DNA of 64,000 nucleotides from Adiantum capillus-veneris (lineage: Eukaryota > Streptophyta > Polypodiopsida > Polypodiales > Pteridaceae): NCBI GenBank assembly GCA_014529385.2, contig CM043944.1, forward strand, positions 59,506,268 to 59,570,267, written 5' to 3'. Shown here piece after piece: positions 42,501 through 54,235 of the stretch. Position numbers and translations under genes: made by a program. The notes beneath the pieces are model-generated. The model did not search any database and had not been told where the DNA came from. It was given only the letters and a program-made list of their open reading frames with translations. How positions within the stretch are numbered: position 1 is the stretch's first letter; every line of letters begins with the position of its first letter.

Positions 42501-43570
42501 GCATGCTTCACAATCCAGTGATGCAAAAGTGGATTTCACAACATGAGGATGGAAAGCAAGAGCGACAAAAGGCACGAATCGAGTGGAGATGGGGAAGATG
42601 ACCATCGATGCACTATCCGACGGGTCTGGAGAGCCTACCAATATTCATGATCTTAAGATGGTTGCACAACCCATTGAAAAGCGCACAACAGTGCGGTGAA
42701 GAAGTGACTGAGGAAGAGTGGGAGTACTCTCAGGGTTGCACGACCAAGGTAAGTTTGCAATGTACGACTAGTGACTTTCTAGATGTTTGAACGGCCACTC
42801 ATAATCTTTGTTCATTGTAGTATAAGTCATACACAGCAGCATGGTGTAAAGGTCGACATTTTAGGGTGGAACGGATCGACAAAAAGAATTTTACTCAAGA
42901 TTGTGGAATCATGGCAAAATTTGAACAATCTAGTCGGACGATGGTCCTCTCATACAGATCCTGTGGTGGCGGAACTCACTTACTTCTGCATGCTACAAGA
43001 GATTTTGAGGATCGATTATAGAGGATTTTTTGTCGACTTGTTTGACGTGCAATGGTTCAAGGTAATCATGGAGGGTCGCAACGCTACTGTGCATAGAGGA
43101 GAGTCTGGTTTTCTTGAGGTGGATTCAACTAAGAAATGGATTGACCTAAGAGACACTTTTGTACTACTTGAGCATTGTGAACAAGTAAGTATGTAAATAG
43201 TTAACATCCCATTTTAGAATTTATGTGCTTAGAAGCTCTCATGTAAGTTATGTGGCTCTGGCAGGTGATATTTCATCCTACAAAGTTTGCATCAAATTGG
43301 TGGTACGTCATAGAGGTAGCCCCTCGTAGTGCACGGACGTATAAAGGCTACCATGTGCCAATCACAGCAGCATCAATGGAGGAGATTGGAGAAGATTCTC
43401 AGTCAAAAGCCGTTGAGGTGGTGCCAGACAAGCATCAAGCTACTACTCTCTATGGGGTGCATGCAGAGGATCTACAAAATGAAACGGAGGACATCTGTTT
43501 AAACGTAGAGCTCTATATAGATATAGGAAGTTATACTGAGCTATGCGAGGATGAGAGAGAGACCTCTTAA
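39600..43570 (+). pseudogene. TNP2-like CACTA transposase gene, several exons
   Basis: Exon pieces: about 39600-40114 (ADTPLYNGAPVSRLKVLLVL, as in the TNP2 N-terminus), about 40918-41547 (NSIHACPNHCILFRGEY, DMDVYLRPLLEELQ, LIRGILMWTMHDYPGL), 41576-41860 (LPKAPWIFT), 41959-42186, then 42242-42601 with FFERFMKTLKGYVR and ARPEGTMAEG, the hallmark of DUF4218. 42783-43570 resembles DUF4216 (HPTKFASNWWYVIEV). Introns are likely, since pieces end near GTAAGT (for example 43186). An in-frame stop near 41547 and the early end at 41860 suggest a decayed copy. The protein family catalyses cut-and-paste transposition. Confidence 0.78.
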
Positions 43571-43745
43571 AGCCATAAATATTTTATTTGAACAATTTTG
43601 CTCCGTTTTGTAAAAACTCTGGCTCTCTAAGTACCTTCCATGTTGTATAAGGCTCTTTTGATTTTGCGCTCACATCCTGGGCAATCCATGGCCACATGCA
43701 GCTCCACCACCTGGTTTTTCGACTACAAGATTTGATTGTGTGCGT

Positions 43746-43820
<75 letters not shown>

Positions 43821-44142
43821 TGAAAATTTTGAGTTATGGACTTGCCTCTTCCATCACTCAAGTTGAATAGAAGAAGAACGCGTTATGTTGCTGCTAGCCT
43901 TTGAACATTCCAAAGCTACAAGCACCTTCAAGTTCTACGTCAAAAAAAAAAGAGATGGTTGGGATTCTTGTAGGATTCTCCGTTTTGAACAATTTTGCTC
44001 CGTTTTATAATATATATTGTGTTCACATGGCTTTTTGTCCATTTCTATTTATATGCGTCATTGCATCATTGTATTTAATGGTCTTTGCGTCCACTCTAGG
44101 TACGTATGCTCTAGGTCTGTTCTCACAAGCAGGGACGACGAG
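43571..44142. other. Spacer between CACTA genes with CT microsatellite
   Basis: A 73-bp CT tract at 43747-43819. No convincing coding frame; short frames at 43901-44194 have no recognisable domain. Confidence 0.6.
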
Positions 44143-44472
44143 CACTGCACTCCGGGTGCGATGGAGACTGAAGCTGCAATTGCAAAGGGAGTGATCTGTC
44201 TCTGCTCATAGATGCAGCTCGTTTCATCGCTAGATCTAATTGATCGGGTGAAAGAGACGCTAAGAAGCACTACTACTGCTTACTTAGCGTCTCTTTCACC
44301 CGATCAACTAGATTTAGTGGTGAAAGAGACGCTAAGAAGCACTACTATTGCTTCTTCGCGTCTCTTTCACCCGATCAACTAGATTTAGTGGTGGGGCAAG
44401 CAACATCTACGAGCAGATACGGACTTCGTTCGTGATTGCAGCTTCAGTCTCCATCGCACCCGGAGTGCAGTG
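44143..44472. repeat. 330-bp nested inverted repeat (hairpin-in-hairpin, MITE-like)
   Basis: The outer arms, 38 nt each (44143-44180 and 44435-44472, starting CACTGCACTCCGGGTGCG), are perfect inverted copies and continue imperfectly for about 35 nt more. Inside are two tandem hairpins: 44236-44311 with arms around GATCGGGTGAAAGAGACGCT, and 44319-44370 with the same GTGAAAGAGACG stem. I see no target duplication. It lies between the two CACTA genes. Confidence 0.85.
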
Positions 44473-44534
44473 ATTTTACAAATTCACCCTCATTCAACAA
44501 AAACTCTCTACACAGGAATCCCTCCTCCTCTCTC

Positions 44535-44573
<39 letters not shown>

Positions 44574-44636
44574 GTCCATGTTTTCTACTCCATTCATTCA
44601 ATATTAAGTTTAAATGTTTGTGTGTTTAATGCAGGT

Positions 44637-45981
44637 ATGGATGATGAGGAATTTCTTTATTCTTTGTCACCCCAGCAGAGACATTGGTACGTGGAGCGTC
44701 ATCGCTCTGGCGCACCATTGCATGTTCCTACTCCACCCGCATCTCCCAGTGTTTCGGAGCATTCAGCACGCTCCGAAGCTTCGGTGTCGACGAGACGATC
44801 TTCACACTCGTCTAGGCATCGGCGCTCTAGTGGTGGCGGTGGGGGTTGTTGTGGGGATGCAGCCGCCGATGCTTTGACACCGCCTCATGTTCAACGAGGA
44901 TCTTCTTTGCCCTCCCCTTCTTTGCCCGCCCCGACACCAGCCATGGCATCGCCATCGACACCAGGTTTTGCGCGGCTGATGGCCGTTCCTAGCAGCTACA
45001 CACCACTAGCTACTCCTCCAGGAGTCACTCCAGTGGTGGACACTCCTCGCTTCGGGGCCCAAACTCTAGTGGAGACACCTGACGTCCGTACCCGCACCGA
45101 CACGCCACTAGAGACCCCTGTCGGGACACCCAGGTTCATACGTCAGCGGCGGCGAGAGGGCTTGCCTTACCCCGCGACTTCAGTGGCGGCATCATCTTGG
45201 ATGATGAAGTCAAGAAGGTGATTTCCCGCATGCGCGGTCTTTGATCTCAGGTGTTTAGACACTACATACTAAACACCTGGAGTGAAGTACTGAGTGATTT
45301 AAAAGACAGAGTCATCAACATGCTTCATGACGAGTTTCCCGTTCCAACACAGGATGAGCGCTTCAATGAAAACTTGATGAAGGTTTGAATGCGCGAATAC
45401 TGCAAGCACAAGCGTTCCGAAGTGCAAAAAGCAATCAAGCATGGGTGGAACAGACCAGATTGGCTGGCCAAAGAAGATTGGAAGAATGCGAAGAAAGCAG
45501 CGGGCGAGAATCCCGACAAGTGGAAGAAACAAAAGGAGGCAGCCAGAGCGCGAGTAGAGGCAGGGAGCTTGCACCACTTGGGGAGCGGCGGGTGGTCATC
45601 ATTTGAGGCCGATTTTGTAAGTGTTTTTGCATTGCTCTTTATGTTTGATATTTTAGGGTTTATGGGTTTTTAAATTCTAACATAATGGATTCTTTGTATG
45701 TTCTGACACTGGTCGATGACAGGACGTGATCCCACACCATACGAGCGCGAGTACGCAGGCAGGAAGGGCTTAAACGCTCTGATGGAAATTGTGAGTTCTC
45801 GCGGTGGCATGGTTAGTATTAGGGTTTACTCTTTTCTATTTGTTGTATTGTTTTATAAACATCGCTATATGTTTATACTTACAGAAAGCTGTCTGATTGT
45901 TTTTTTTTGCAGAATCCGACAGATACGCCGCATGGACGCGATGAGACATCTGATTAGACGACCTCAGTCTAGCCGTAGCTA
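44637..45981 (+). pseudogene. Transposase_24 (TnpA-type) gene of CACTA element
   Basis: The start ATG at 44637 follows an acceptor-like TTTAATGCAG, so the true 5' exon may lie upstream. The first part (44637-45226) is Ser/Pro/Thr-rich and of low complexity. The second, in other frames (about 45250-45620), reads TWSEVLSDLKDRVINML, WNRPDWLAKEDWKNAKKAAG and LHHLGSGGWSSFEADF. The third (45716-45981) reads GRDPTPYEREYAGRKGLNAL. Together these match the plant En/Spm-family Transposase_24 domain, which binds subterminal repeats. A TGA near 45386 and frame changes need splicing or reflect decay. It lies about 1.1 kb downstream of the TNP2-like gene, same strand. Confidence 0.68.
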
Positions 45982-46367
45982 GATAGCATTAGTTTCTTTT
46001 TGTCATAGCTTATGTATCACGAGACAACTTTTATACGTCTTTTTGAAAACCATGTATATTTTTTCAATAATGACAATGGTGTTATAACTATTACATTTGC
46101 AAAGTTTAACAATCAAGTGATTTTTCCTATGATGTGTACAATTGTCATTGATTTACTTTCATCAATTCACGCTTGTTAGTTTTGTATATTTATTTTGCAA
46201 ACAATACGTACTATGGATGATGGAGTTAATGGTTATATTGTCTTGTGAATGACTATTTTGGGTCTATATCTACCTTTGCACTTTTTTTCAAAGGTGAATC
46301 AATTAATGAAACATTCAATATGGTTGATGGGCTGCACGGCATTCAATGCCCTGACACCAAAAAAATT

Positions 46368-46527
46368 TCCTCTCGAGCATCGCTATGACCATCGCTATAT
46401 AAGGCTCTGCAGTGTCGCTATAAACGTCGCTATATAAGTCTCTACAGCGTCGCTATAAACGTCGCTATAGATGGCCTGCAAACGTCGCTATAATCATCGT
46501 TATAGAGCGACGTTTATAGATATGCAT
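46368..46527. repeat. CACTA 3' subterminal repeats, part before element D
   Basis: At least eight CATCGCTAT, GTCGCTATA or CGTCGCTAT motifs in 160 bp. The rest of the 3' subterminal region continues at 55933-56074, beyond the nested LTR element. Confidence 0.8.
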
Positions 46528-49081
46528 TGATACCCGTTTTTCGGCTTTCCATAATTGCCGTAGTAAGCTACCTCACCCAAATCACTCAAACATTTTGGTT
46601 ATCCCTATCATTTCACTGTACATAGGCGTGTGTGAGTTAGGGGACTTTCCCTATATTTTCTTAAAAACCCTTAATTAGCAAGTCACTGGGCTAGTTGAGC
46701 CAAAAAAAATTTAAAAATAAAAATTATAAGTATATTATGGCCCATTTGTGTGTAAATATTTCATTGTATATAGGGCCTAAATATAAAAAAAAATCATAAT
46801 TATTTTGGTATTTATTTAAATATTTCTACCTATGGTGTGTTATTTATGCTATGTACATTGACTCACCATTGCCATATTTTTTCTTACCATTTTGCATACT
46901 CTTTATTCCATATAAAAATAATTTCATGCAAGCTTCTCTTATTTTTGGTGTAACTGCATCCCAACAAAAATCCAAAAAAACTAGTTCTATTTATGTGTAT
47001 ATTTTTTTCACTATTGTGATTTTTTCCTTCCTACATCTATTCTTTATTACTCTCATAAATTAGACCACCAAAAATATTCATCTTTTTATGGTATACTTAT
47101 AATGAGAGAGATTTATTTTGACCCCTTTATATTTTTTCCACCTATATTATTTATATTTGACATGTACATATTTTTTAGACCCCTCAATATTTGATTTTCT
47201 TAGTTGTACTATTCATTTATATCATGATCTCAACAATATCTTCAATTATAGACCTACCATATAAGGTCAAGGGTATGTGGAATGCATGCATGCACCATGG
47301 GGAGCTCACTCTTGGAGGTATTCAAAAGAATCATCCAAAGAAAGACCTCACAAGGACCTTGTGCAGTGGAAAAAACAGTCGGTTCTGCTGAATTTTTAAA
47401 GATCACATGCTCCCCGAATTTGAAAACGTGATACAAACAAAAATTGTAGCTCCTGAGCTGAACTTTCACCTCAAATGTTTTCATATTTTTTTGAGCTACG
47501 AGCTGTGAGCTATGATTTTATTGGTGGACCCCAGTTTGCCCATGCTATGCAGCCACACTTCCTCTTCCACTTTATCATTTTCCTCTTTCACACACACTCC
47601 TCCCTCTCCTTCCCACTCCCAAACCTGCAACTCCCATGTCCTAATTCACCCTCTTCACCATTGCCACATCTCTCACACCTCCATAGCCTTCATCCTCCAT
47701 GTCTACACCCTAGGTGTCCCCCTTTCTCTCTATATATATGTCCATCAGCAAAAATCCAAGGATAACCTCTGCAAATAAAGGCTTTTATCATGAATTTTCC
47801 AAGGTTTGAAGATAACGTAGCTTCATCAACACGCATTACTTCGTCATGCTAACCGCTTCTTCTACCGGTGTTGTAAAGAGATCAATGTCAACTTCTCCAA
47901 GCTTCAACCTTGCTTTACAAGCTTATCCCTTCTCTAACTTTTCTCATCATATATCTCACCATTTGGTGAATGATTTTGTAAATATTTTTTAGTGATAATT
48001 ACTAACTACTAACCACTAACCTTATTGTAAAATGCACCCTCTACTAGAGTAGGCACTCCCAAATTATTCACTCAATCCTCTCTCCTTTCATCCTCAAAAA
48101 TTCTCTTCCCTTGAGCCCACATCCATGTGACTCAAAGGACAAGAGAGACCCACCCTCATTAAAAATAAATAAAAATATGCATAATCTTTTATTCCTTCAA
48201 ATAAACTTGATTAGGCCTAATCCAAATCGGGGCTTCTAAAACCTATAAATAGAGCCCTTCTCTCCCTTGTAAATCAACACATGATCACACTACACCACAC
48301 CATTCTCAACACATAACACACCACTCTTCAAGCCTAGTTGTGTAGAGTGTGTGCATCGTGAGTGCTCTATTCCATCATTACACATAGGTGCATGGAGAAG
48401 CTTGAAGTTAGTTATGCCATCTAGAGGAGTGGAGTGTATGCCATACTCTTCACCACACTTGTAGCCCACTCTTGTGCATAAATAAGATTTATAGTTTTAG
48501 GTACAATTGTATGCTGCAACTGCGACTCTTCTCTCCAAATTGACTTGATAAGTTGGCTCATAAGGTGGTTGAAGGTATATTGTCCTTGAAGTTTGTTGTG
48601 GCATTTCATGTTTGGTGGTTTGAGGGCTTGTTGAATTGTTTGCCTAAAAGGTGAATTGTAAGAGGGTGCTCGGTGAGAGGGCTCCCGTGACCCTAAGACA
48701 ATTTGTGTATTGGCAACAAGGTCAAGTTTTGTGTTGTCTCTCTATTTCTCATCAAGCTTGGTGTGTATCTAGTCTTTAAGGCTAGGATTGAGTTGCTCAA
48801 GGTGATTTGTGCTCTTTACCTCTCTCTGACGTGGTGAATGTTTGTGTTTGGTGTGTGTGGCTATCTTACATTCCCCTCTCTTTGTGCGTTTGAGTACAAG
48901 GAGATATCACGTGCGTTCTAGTTCGCATCTACAACTAGGTGCTTCCCCTTTTCTTGTTTGGTTTCTGACTATGGGCTGTTGTGTTTCTTATTGTGCTTGG
49001 CCCAGCCCCAATTGAGCAGCACAGAATCCTCGAAGGGTGTTTAGAGGCCTCTCTTCTTGTTTCCCGCCCCGGACCGCCTCA
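46528..49081 (+). repeat. LTR 1 of element D (2554 bp)
   Basis: TGATA...CCTCA. Core promoter TATAAATA at 48244-48251. It differs from LTR 2 strongly in the first 300 bp and very little afterwards. A stretch of about 49 bp present in LTR 2 (about 52855-52903) is absent here. Confidence 0.92.
48244..48251 (+). promoter_or_regulatory. TATA box of element D LTR 1
   Basis: TATAAATA followed about 30 nt later by TTGTAAATCAACAC. The same site is at 53398-53405 and 55094-55101 in the other LTRs. Confidence 0.65.
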
Positions 49082-49084
49082 AAT

Positions 49085-49102
49085 TGGTGCCCCCACAGAG
49101 GA
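49085..49102 (+). other. Primer-binding site of element D, first unit
   Basis: TGGTGCCCCCACAGAGGA, 3 nt after the LTR. It is repeated exactly at 54239-54256. It differs by one base from the site of element C, which suggests the same primer tRNA. Confidence 0.75.
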
Positions 49103-49391
49103 CTGAATTTGTGCTTATTGTTGTTTTATTGCATGAATGCTTGAATTTAGCATAATCAAGAAGATTATATGAATCATGAAAACTTGTATGACTGAGTTTA
49201 ATTTCAATGCAACAGAAATTGATCTAGAATATGGTTTGGATTAGCATACCATAAGAAACAAAAAAAAAAACATTTTCACATAAGAATCTAGAATTCATGA
49301 GACCTTTCAAAACTTTGTGTAGTTAGTTGATGTCATGAGAGAAAATGATTGTTTGGAAGTGATCTTTGTGTGGTTCTAGCATTGAGAGACT

Positions 49392-49871
49392 ATGACACGC
49401 TATACCTTTGATGATATCCCAATCTTCTTCGGAAATCTAGAAGAAGATGTTGATGATTTTCTTGCTGATTTTAGAATGGTTTGTCGTATCCTTGGTAAAA
49501 GGGATGACATTGAAAAAGGGGATTTTCTATTGCTATGCCTTAGAGGCAATGCTGAGCAATGGTTTTGGAGTATGTCTTCTCAGATTGAAGATGGGTATAC
49601 CCAAATTTCCAAAGCTTTGAAGACCAGATTCTCTAAATTTCCAACAACGGAGAAAACATGGGCTTCATTAGGGAGACTTCAACAACATGGTGAAGACTCC
49701 TACGCTTATGAGGATATTTTTTCTAGTCAATGGGGAGGATATGGGTTTAGTTCTACATTTCGAGATTATGTAAAAATAGAGCAATTTATTTCGGGTTTGT
49801 CTCCTTTCCTAAAGACTAAGGTTACTTGTAGTGGACCCTCTACCTTTGAAGAAGCATTCACTAGTTCCTGA
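49392..49871 (+). CDS. gag: Gag-like protein of element D, first copy (159 aa)
   Basis: Retrotrans-gag capsid domain over nearly the whole length (DIPIFFGNLEEDVDDFLADF, NAEQWFWSMSS, SALKTRFSKF-like region, IEQFISGLSPFLKTKV). It is related in pattern to the gag of element C (spacing of the QWFW-type Trp, RF and YE..F..QW positions). There is no zinc knuckle. It starts at the first ATG of the frame and ends with TGA at 49869-49871. The same frame then stays open for about 590 codons, so the TGA may be read through or be an old mutation. The second copy has the identical stop. Confidence 0.85.
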   Translation: MTRYTFDDIPIFFGNLEEDVDDFLADFRMVCRILGKRDDIEKGDFLLLCLRGNAEQWFWSMSSQIEDGYTQISKALKTRFSKFPTTEKTWASLGRLQQHGEDSYAYEDIFSSQWGGYGFSSTFRDYVKIEQFISGLSPFLKTKVTCSGPSTFEEAFTSS

Positions 49872-51659
49872 AGGAAGTTTCACAAGTACTTCTACATCAA
49901 AAATGGTTTCCATCATGCTGGAAGAACCAACCATCATGAAAGTGTTTCTATCAAGGAGTCATCTCCTTTGCCATACTTGTCTCCTTCTACTCCGGCAAAT
50001 GTTGAAGAAGTTACTTACATGCCAACTGATTATTCAAGTGCTAAAGTGTGTGGCCAAGATTTAAATGTGGAATCTCTTTCTTCTACCTTTATCACAAGCA
50101 TGCAAAAATCAGATATCTCAAGTGGCATTGATGATTCAATAATGGATACATCCAACCTTTTGGCGGAGGATCAATTTCTAGTCCGAGCAGACGAAGCTTT
50201 TGTGCAGCATGACTCTATGGAGAATGAAGACCTTGAAGGTAACCTTGATCTTATGGAATGTTCTGAGAGTGTATCTTGTCTAAAAGAAGAGAGTGAAGAA
50301 GAAGATGAAATCATAGGTGGGGAGATCATGGACCACATTGATCATAAAGAGATGATTGTGTACATGGAATGCCAACTCCAAAACAAAGTAGAAGAGTGTG
50401 AGTTGAATCCATGTGAGGATAATCTTCAAGAAGTGTTTGAGGATGTTGAAAAGCATTGGTATGACCCATGTATATTAAGCATGGAGGAACCTATCATGCA
50501 AGAAGCCAAAGTTTTCACAAAATCAAACAGTAATCCATCAACCTTTGAGGTAGTACAATGTGAGGAGTTACAACCTTGCCAAAGGGGGGTCTTAGAAGGG
50601 GATGAAGAACATGGGAGAGTAGTAAAAAATAAAATCATAAAAGGAAACTTTCATAAGGGTATCATTCTCTCCAATGGTGTTTTAGTGGGTGGCTCTCCAT
50701 TCATGGGACAATCTCTTAGCAAGAAAATCCAAGCTTTTGAAGCCCCAATCATCTTCACATTGGGTTTCACCTCTTCAAAGTCAACTTCTCCCCTCTTCAT
50801 ATATACCTTTCATCGGGGACACCATACCTTCTTAAGTGGAAGAGGACATGAATACTTGGTGATGAACAGATGTTTCCAAACCTTCTACATTTGGTTCTTT
50901 GGTGTATGGAGGTCACACATTGTGATGCTTCTGGTCTTCATCATAGATGAAAAACTTGTTGATTGCTACATGTGGATATTTCATCAATCAATACCAAAAT
51001 TTATTCTCTTCGAATGTGTTGGAAGCAATAGAAACCTTCGTCTATTATCTACTTATGTGGTAAACTATTTGCAATATCTTCCAATAGTAGTTGGAAGCAT
51101 GGATCAAGATTTCCTAAATCATGAAGGTCATAGAATTTTTGACTTGATGAGCCTACCCAGGTTGAATGAATTTTATGAGCTACAGTTCAGGAATTTGCTC
51201 ATACAAGCTCTTGAAGATCGTAGCAGATACATCAACTTTACACAGGAGGAAGAGAAACCAATCGTTTATATCACATTCATGGCGATAGATGCAATGGTGG
51301 ACAACAATAAAATCTACAAGTTTCTTCGACCGAAATCAGTAAGTGATTCCATACCATACATCTCTCTTTGGGAAAGATATTTCAAGATCTTTGATCCTGG
51401 GGGGTGCTTACGGAAACTTTCTCAATGGAGGAGGTTTACTCCATCACTTCATTACATCCTGCTATTGGCTCTGAGAACCTTTCATATCACACAAGGTTTT
51501 TTACTCATACAACAAAGGTTCTTCAAAGATGAGAGTAGACAAAGACAGACGTTACACAATCTACATGCTGTATGGTCGGATAAATGGTACATGAATGTAC
51601 CATTATCTAAGGGGGGGGCTAATGATAGCCGTTTTTTCGGCTTTGCAAAATTGCCATAG
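49872..51659 (+). CDS. Unrecognised extension ORF of element D, in frame with gag
   Basis: Continuous in the gag frame from the TGA to 51659; the first ATG codes at 49968 (563 aa). Residues about 20-210 are acidic and Cys-containing (EESEEEDEIIGGEIMDHI). Residues about 240-560 are rich in aromatic and hydrophobic residues (FHRGHHTF, WFFGVWRSHIVMLLVFIIDE, KLSQWRRFTPSLHYILLLAL). I recognise no protease, RT, integrase or envelope domain. The end crosses the polypurine tract (coding KGG) and enters LTR 2 by 37 bp. Maintenance of a frame this long in a pol-less element implies it was selected until recently. Function unknown. Confidence 0.75.
   Translation, partial: RKFHKYFYIKNGFHHAGRTNHHESVSIKESSPLPYLSPSTPANVEEVTYMPTDYSSAKVCGQDLNVESLSSTFITSMQKSDISSGIDDSIMDTSNLLAEDQFLVRADEAFVQHDSMENEDLEGNLDLMECSESVSCLKEESEEEDEIIGGEIMDHIDHKEMIVYMECQLQNKVEECELNPCEDNLQEVFEDVEKHWYDPCILSMEEPIMQEAKVFTKSNSNPSTFEVVQCEELQPCQRGVLEGDEEHGRVVKNKIIKGNFHKGIILSNGVLVGGSPFMGQSLSKKIQAFEAPIIFTLGFTSSKSTSPLFIYTFHRGHHTFLSGRGHEYLVMNRCFQTFYIWFFGVWRSHIVMLLVFIIDEKLVDCYMWIFHQSIPKFILFECVGSNRNLRLLSTYVVNYLQYLPIVVGSMDQDFLNHEGHRIFDLMSLPRLNEFYELQFRNLLIQALEDRSRYINFTQEEEKPIVYITFMAIDAMVDNNKIYKFLRPKSVSDSIPYISLWERYFKIFDPGGCLRKLSQWRRFTPSLHYILLLALRTFHITQGFLLIQQRFFKDESRQRQTLHNLHAVWSDKWYMNVPLSKGGANDSRFFGFAKLP
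51611..51622 (+). other. Polypurine tract of element D
   Basis: AAGGGGGGGG-type run (51609-51618) followed by CTAA directly before LTR 2. It also lies within the extension ORF. Confidence 0.75.
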
Positions 51660-51800
51660 TAAGCTACCTCACCCTATCAAATCACTCAAACACTGTGGCT
51701 ATCCCTACCATTTCACTGAACATAGGCGTATGTGAGTTAGGAGACTTTTCCCATATCTTCTTAAAAATCCTCAATTAGCTAGTCATTGGGCTAGTTGAGC

Positions 51801-51841
<41 letters not shown>

Positions 51842-54235
51842 TATACTATGGCCCATTTGTGTGTAAATATTTCATTTTATATAGGGCCTAAATAAAAGGG
51901 TTTTTCATAATTATTTTGGTATTTATTTAAATATTTCTACCTATGGTGTGTTATTTATGCTATGTACATTGACTCACCATTACCATATTTTTTCTTACCA
52001 TTTTGCATACTCTTTATTACATATAAAAAATAATTTCATGCAAGCTTCTCTTATTTTTGGTGTAACTCCATCCCAACAAAAATCCAAAAAAACTAATTCT
52101 ATTTATGTGTATATTTTTTTCACTATTGTGATTTTTTCATTCCTACATCTATTCTTTATTACTCTCATAAATTAGACCACCAAAAATATTCATCTTTTTA
52201 TGGGAGACTTATAATGAGAGAGATTTATTTTGACCCCTTTATATTTTTTCCACCTATATTATTTATATTTGACATGTACATATTTTTTAGACCCCTCAAT
52301 ATTTGATTTTCTTAGTTGTACTATTCATTTATATCATGATCTCAACAATATCTTCAATTATAGACCTACCATATAAGGTCAAGGGTATGTGGAATGCATG
52401 CATGCACCATGGGGAGCTCACTCTTGGAGGTATTCAAAAGAATCATCCAAAGAAAGACCTCACAAGGACCTTGTGCAGTGGAAAAAACAGTCGGTTCTGC
52501 TGAATTTTTAAAGATCACATGCTCCCCGAATTTGAAAACGTGATACAAACAAAAATTGTAGCTCCTGAGCTGAACTTTCACCTCAAATGTTTTCATATTT
52601 TTTTGAGCTACGAGCTGTGAGCTATGATTTTATTGGTGGACCCCAGTTTGCCCATGCTATGCAGCCACACTCCCTCTTCCACTTTATCATTTTCCTCTTT
52701 CACACACACTCCTCCCTCTCCTTCCCACTCCCAAACCTACAACTCCCATGTCCTAATTCACCCTCTTCACCATTGCCACATCTCTCACACCTCCATAGCC
52801 TTCATCCTCCATGTCTACACCCTAGGTGTCCTCCTTTCTCTCTACATATATGTCCATATTACCATACTTTCTTCAACTTTGTAAAGAACTTCAAAAAATC
52901 AGCAAAAATCCAAGGATAACCTCTGCAAATGAAGGCTTTTATCAAGAATTTTTCAAGGTTTGAAGATAACGTAGCTTCATCGACACGCGTTACTTCGCCA
53001 TGCTGACCGCTTCTTCTACCGGTGATGTAAAGAGGTGAATGTCAACTTCTCCAAGCTTCAACCTTGCTTTACAAGCTTATCCCTTCTCTAACTTTTCTCA
53101 TCATATATCTCACCATTTGGTGAATGATTTTGTAAATATTTTTTAGTGATAATTACTAACTACTAACCACTAACCTTATTGTAAAATGCACCCTCTACTA
53201 GAGTAGGCACTCCCAAATTATTCACTCAATCCTCTCTCCTTTCATCCTCAAAAATTCTCTTCCCTTGAGCCCACATCCATGTGACTCAAAGGACAAGAGA
53301 GACCCACCCTCATTAAAAATAAATAAAAATATGCATAATCTTTTATTCCTTCAAATAAACTTGATTAGGCCTAATCCAAATCGGGGCTTCTAAAACCTAT
53401 AAATAGAGCCCTTCTCTCCCTTGTAAATCAACACATGATCACACTTCACCACACCATTCTCAACACATAACACACCACTCTTCAAGCCTAGTTGTGTAGA
53501 GTGTGTGCATCGTGAGTGCTCTATTCCATCATTACACATAGGTGCATGGAGAAGCTTGAAGTTAGTTATGCCATCTAGAGGAGTGGAGTGTATGCCATAC
53601 TCTTCACCACACTTGTAGCCCACTCTTGTGCATAAATAAGATTTATAGTTTTAGGTGCAATTGTATGCTGCAACTGCGACTCTTCTCTCCAAATTGACTT
53701 GATAAGTTGGCTCATAAGGTGGTTGAAGGTATATTGTCCTTGAAGTTTGTTGTGGCATTTCATGTTTGGTGGTTTGAGGGCTTGTTGAATTGTTTGCCTA
53801 AAAGGTGAATTGTAAGAGGGTGCTCGGTGAGAGGGCTCCCGTGACCCTAAGACAATTTGTGTATTGGCAACAAGGTCAAGTTTTGTGTTGTCTCTCTATT
53901 TCTCATCAAGCTTGGTGTGTATCTAGTCTTTAAGGCTAGGATTGAGTTGCTCAAGGTGATTTGTGCTCTTTACCTCTCTCTGACGTGGTGAATGTTTGTG
54001 CTTGGTGTGTGTGGCTATCTTACATTCCCCTCTCTTTGTGCGTTTGAGTACAAGGAGATATCACGTGCGTTCTAGTTCGCATCTACAACTAGGTGCTTCC
54101 CCTTTTCTTGTTTGGTTTCTGACTATGGGCTGTTGTGTTTCTTATTGTGCTTGGCCCAGCCCCAATTGAGCAGCACAGAATCCTCGAAGGGTGTTTAGAG
54201 GCCTCTCTTCTTGTTTCCCGCCCCGGACCGCCTCA
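51623..54235 (+). repeat. LTR 2 of element D (2613 bp)
   Basis: TGATAGCC...CCTCA. Contains an AT microsatellite (about 51805-51838) replaced by an A/T-rich non-repetitive stretch in LTR 1. TATA at 53398-53405. Small open frames shared with LTR 1 (for example 52587-52919) are LTR sequence, not genes. Confidence 0.92.

Noticed and set aside
47254-47778. Open frames repeated at 52366-52919
   Set aside because: They are LTR sequence of element D carried in both copies; they show no domains.
49872-51659. Extension ORF of element D as a retroviral-type envelope gene
   Set aside because: No signal peptide, no clear single transmembrane anchor and no furin-like site; it is in frame with gag rather than placed after pol.
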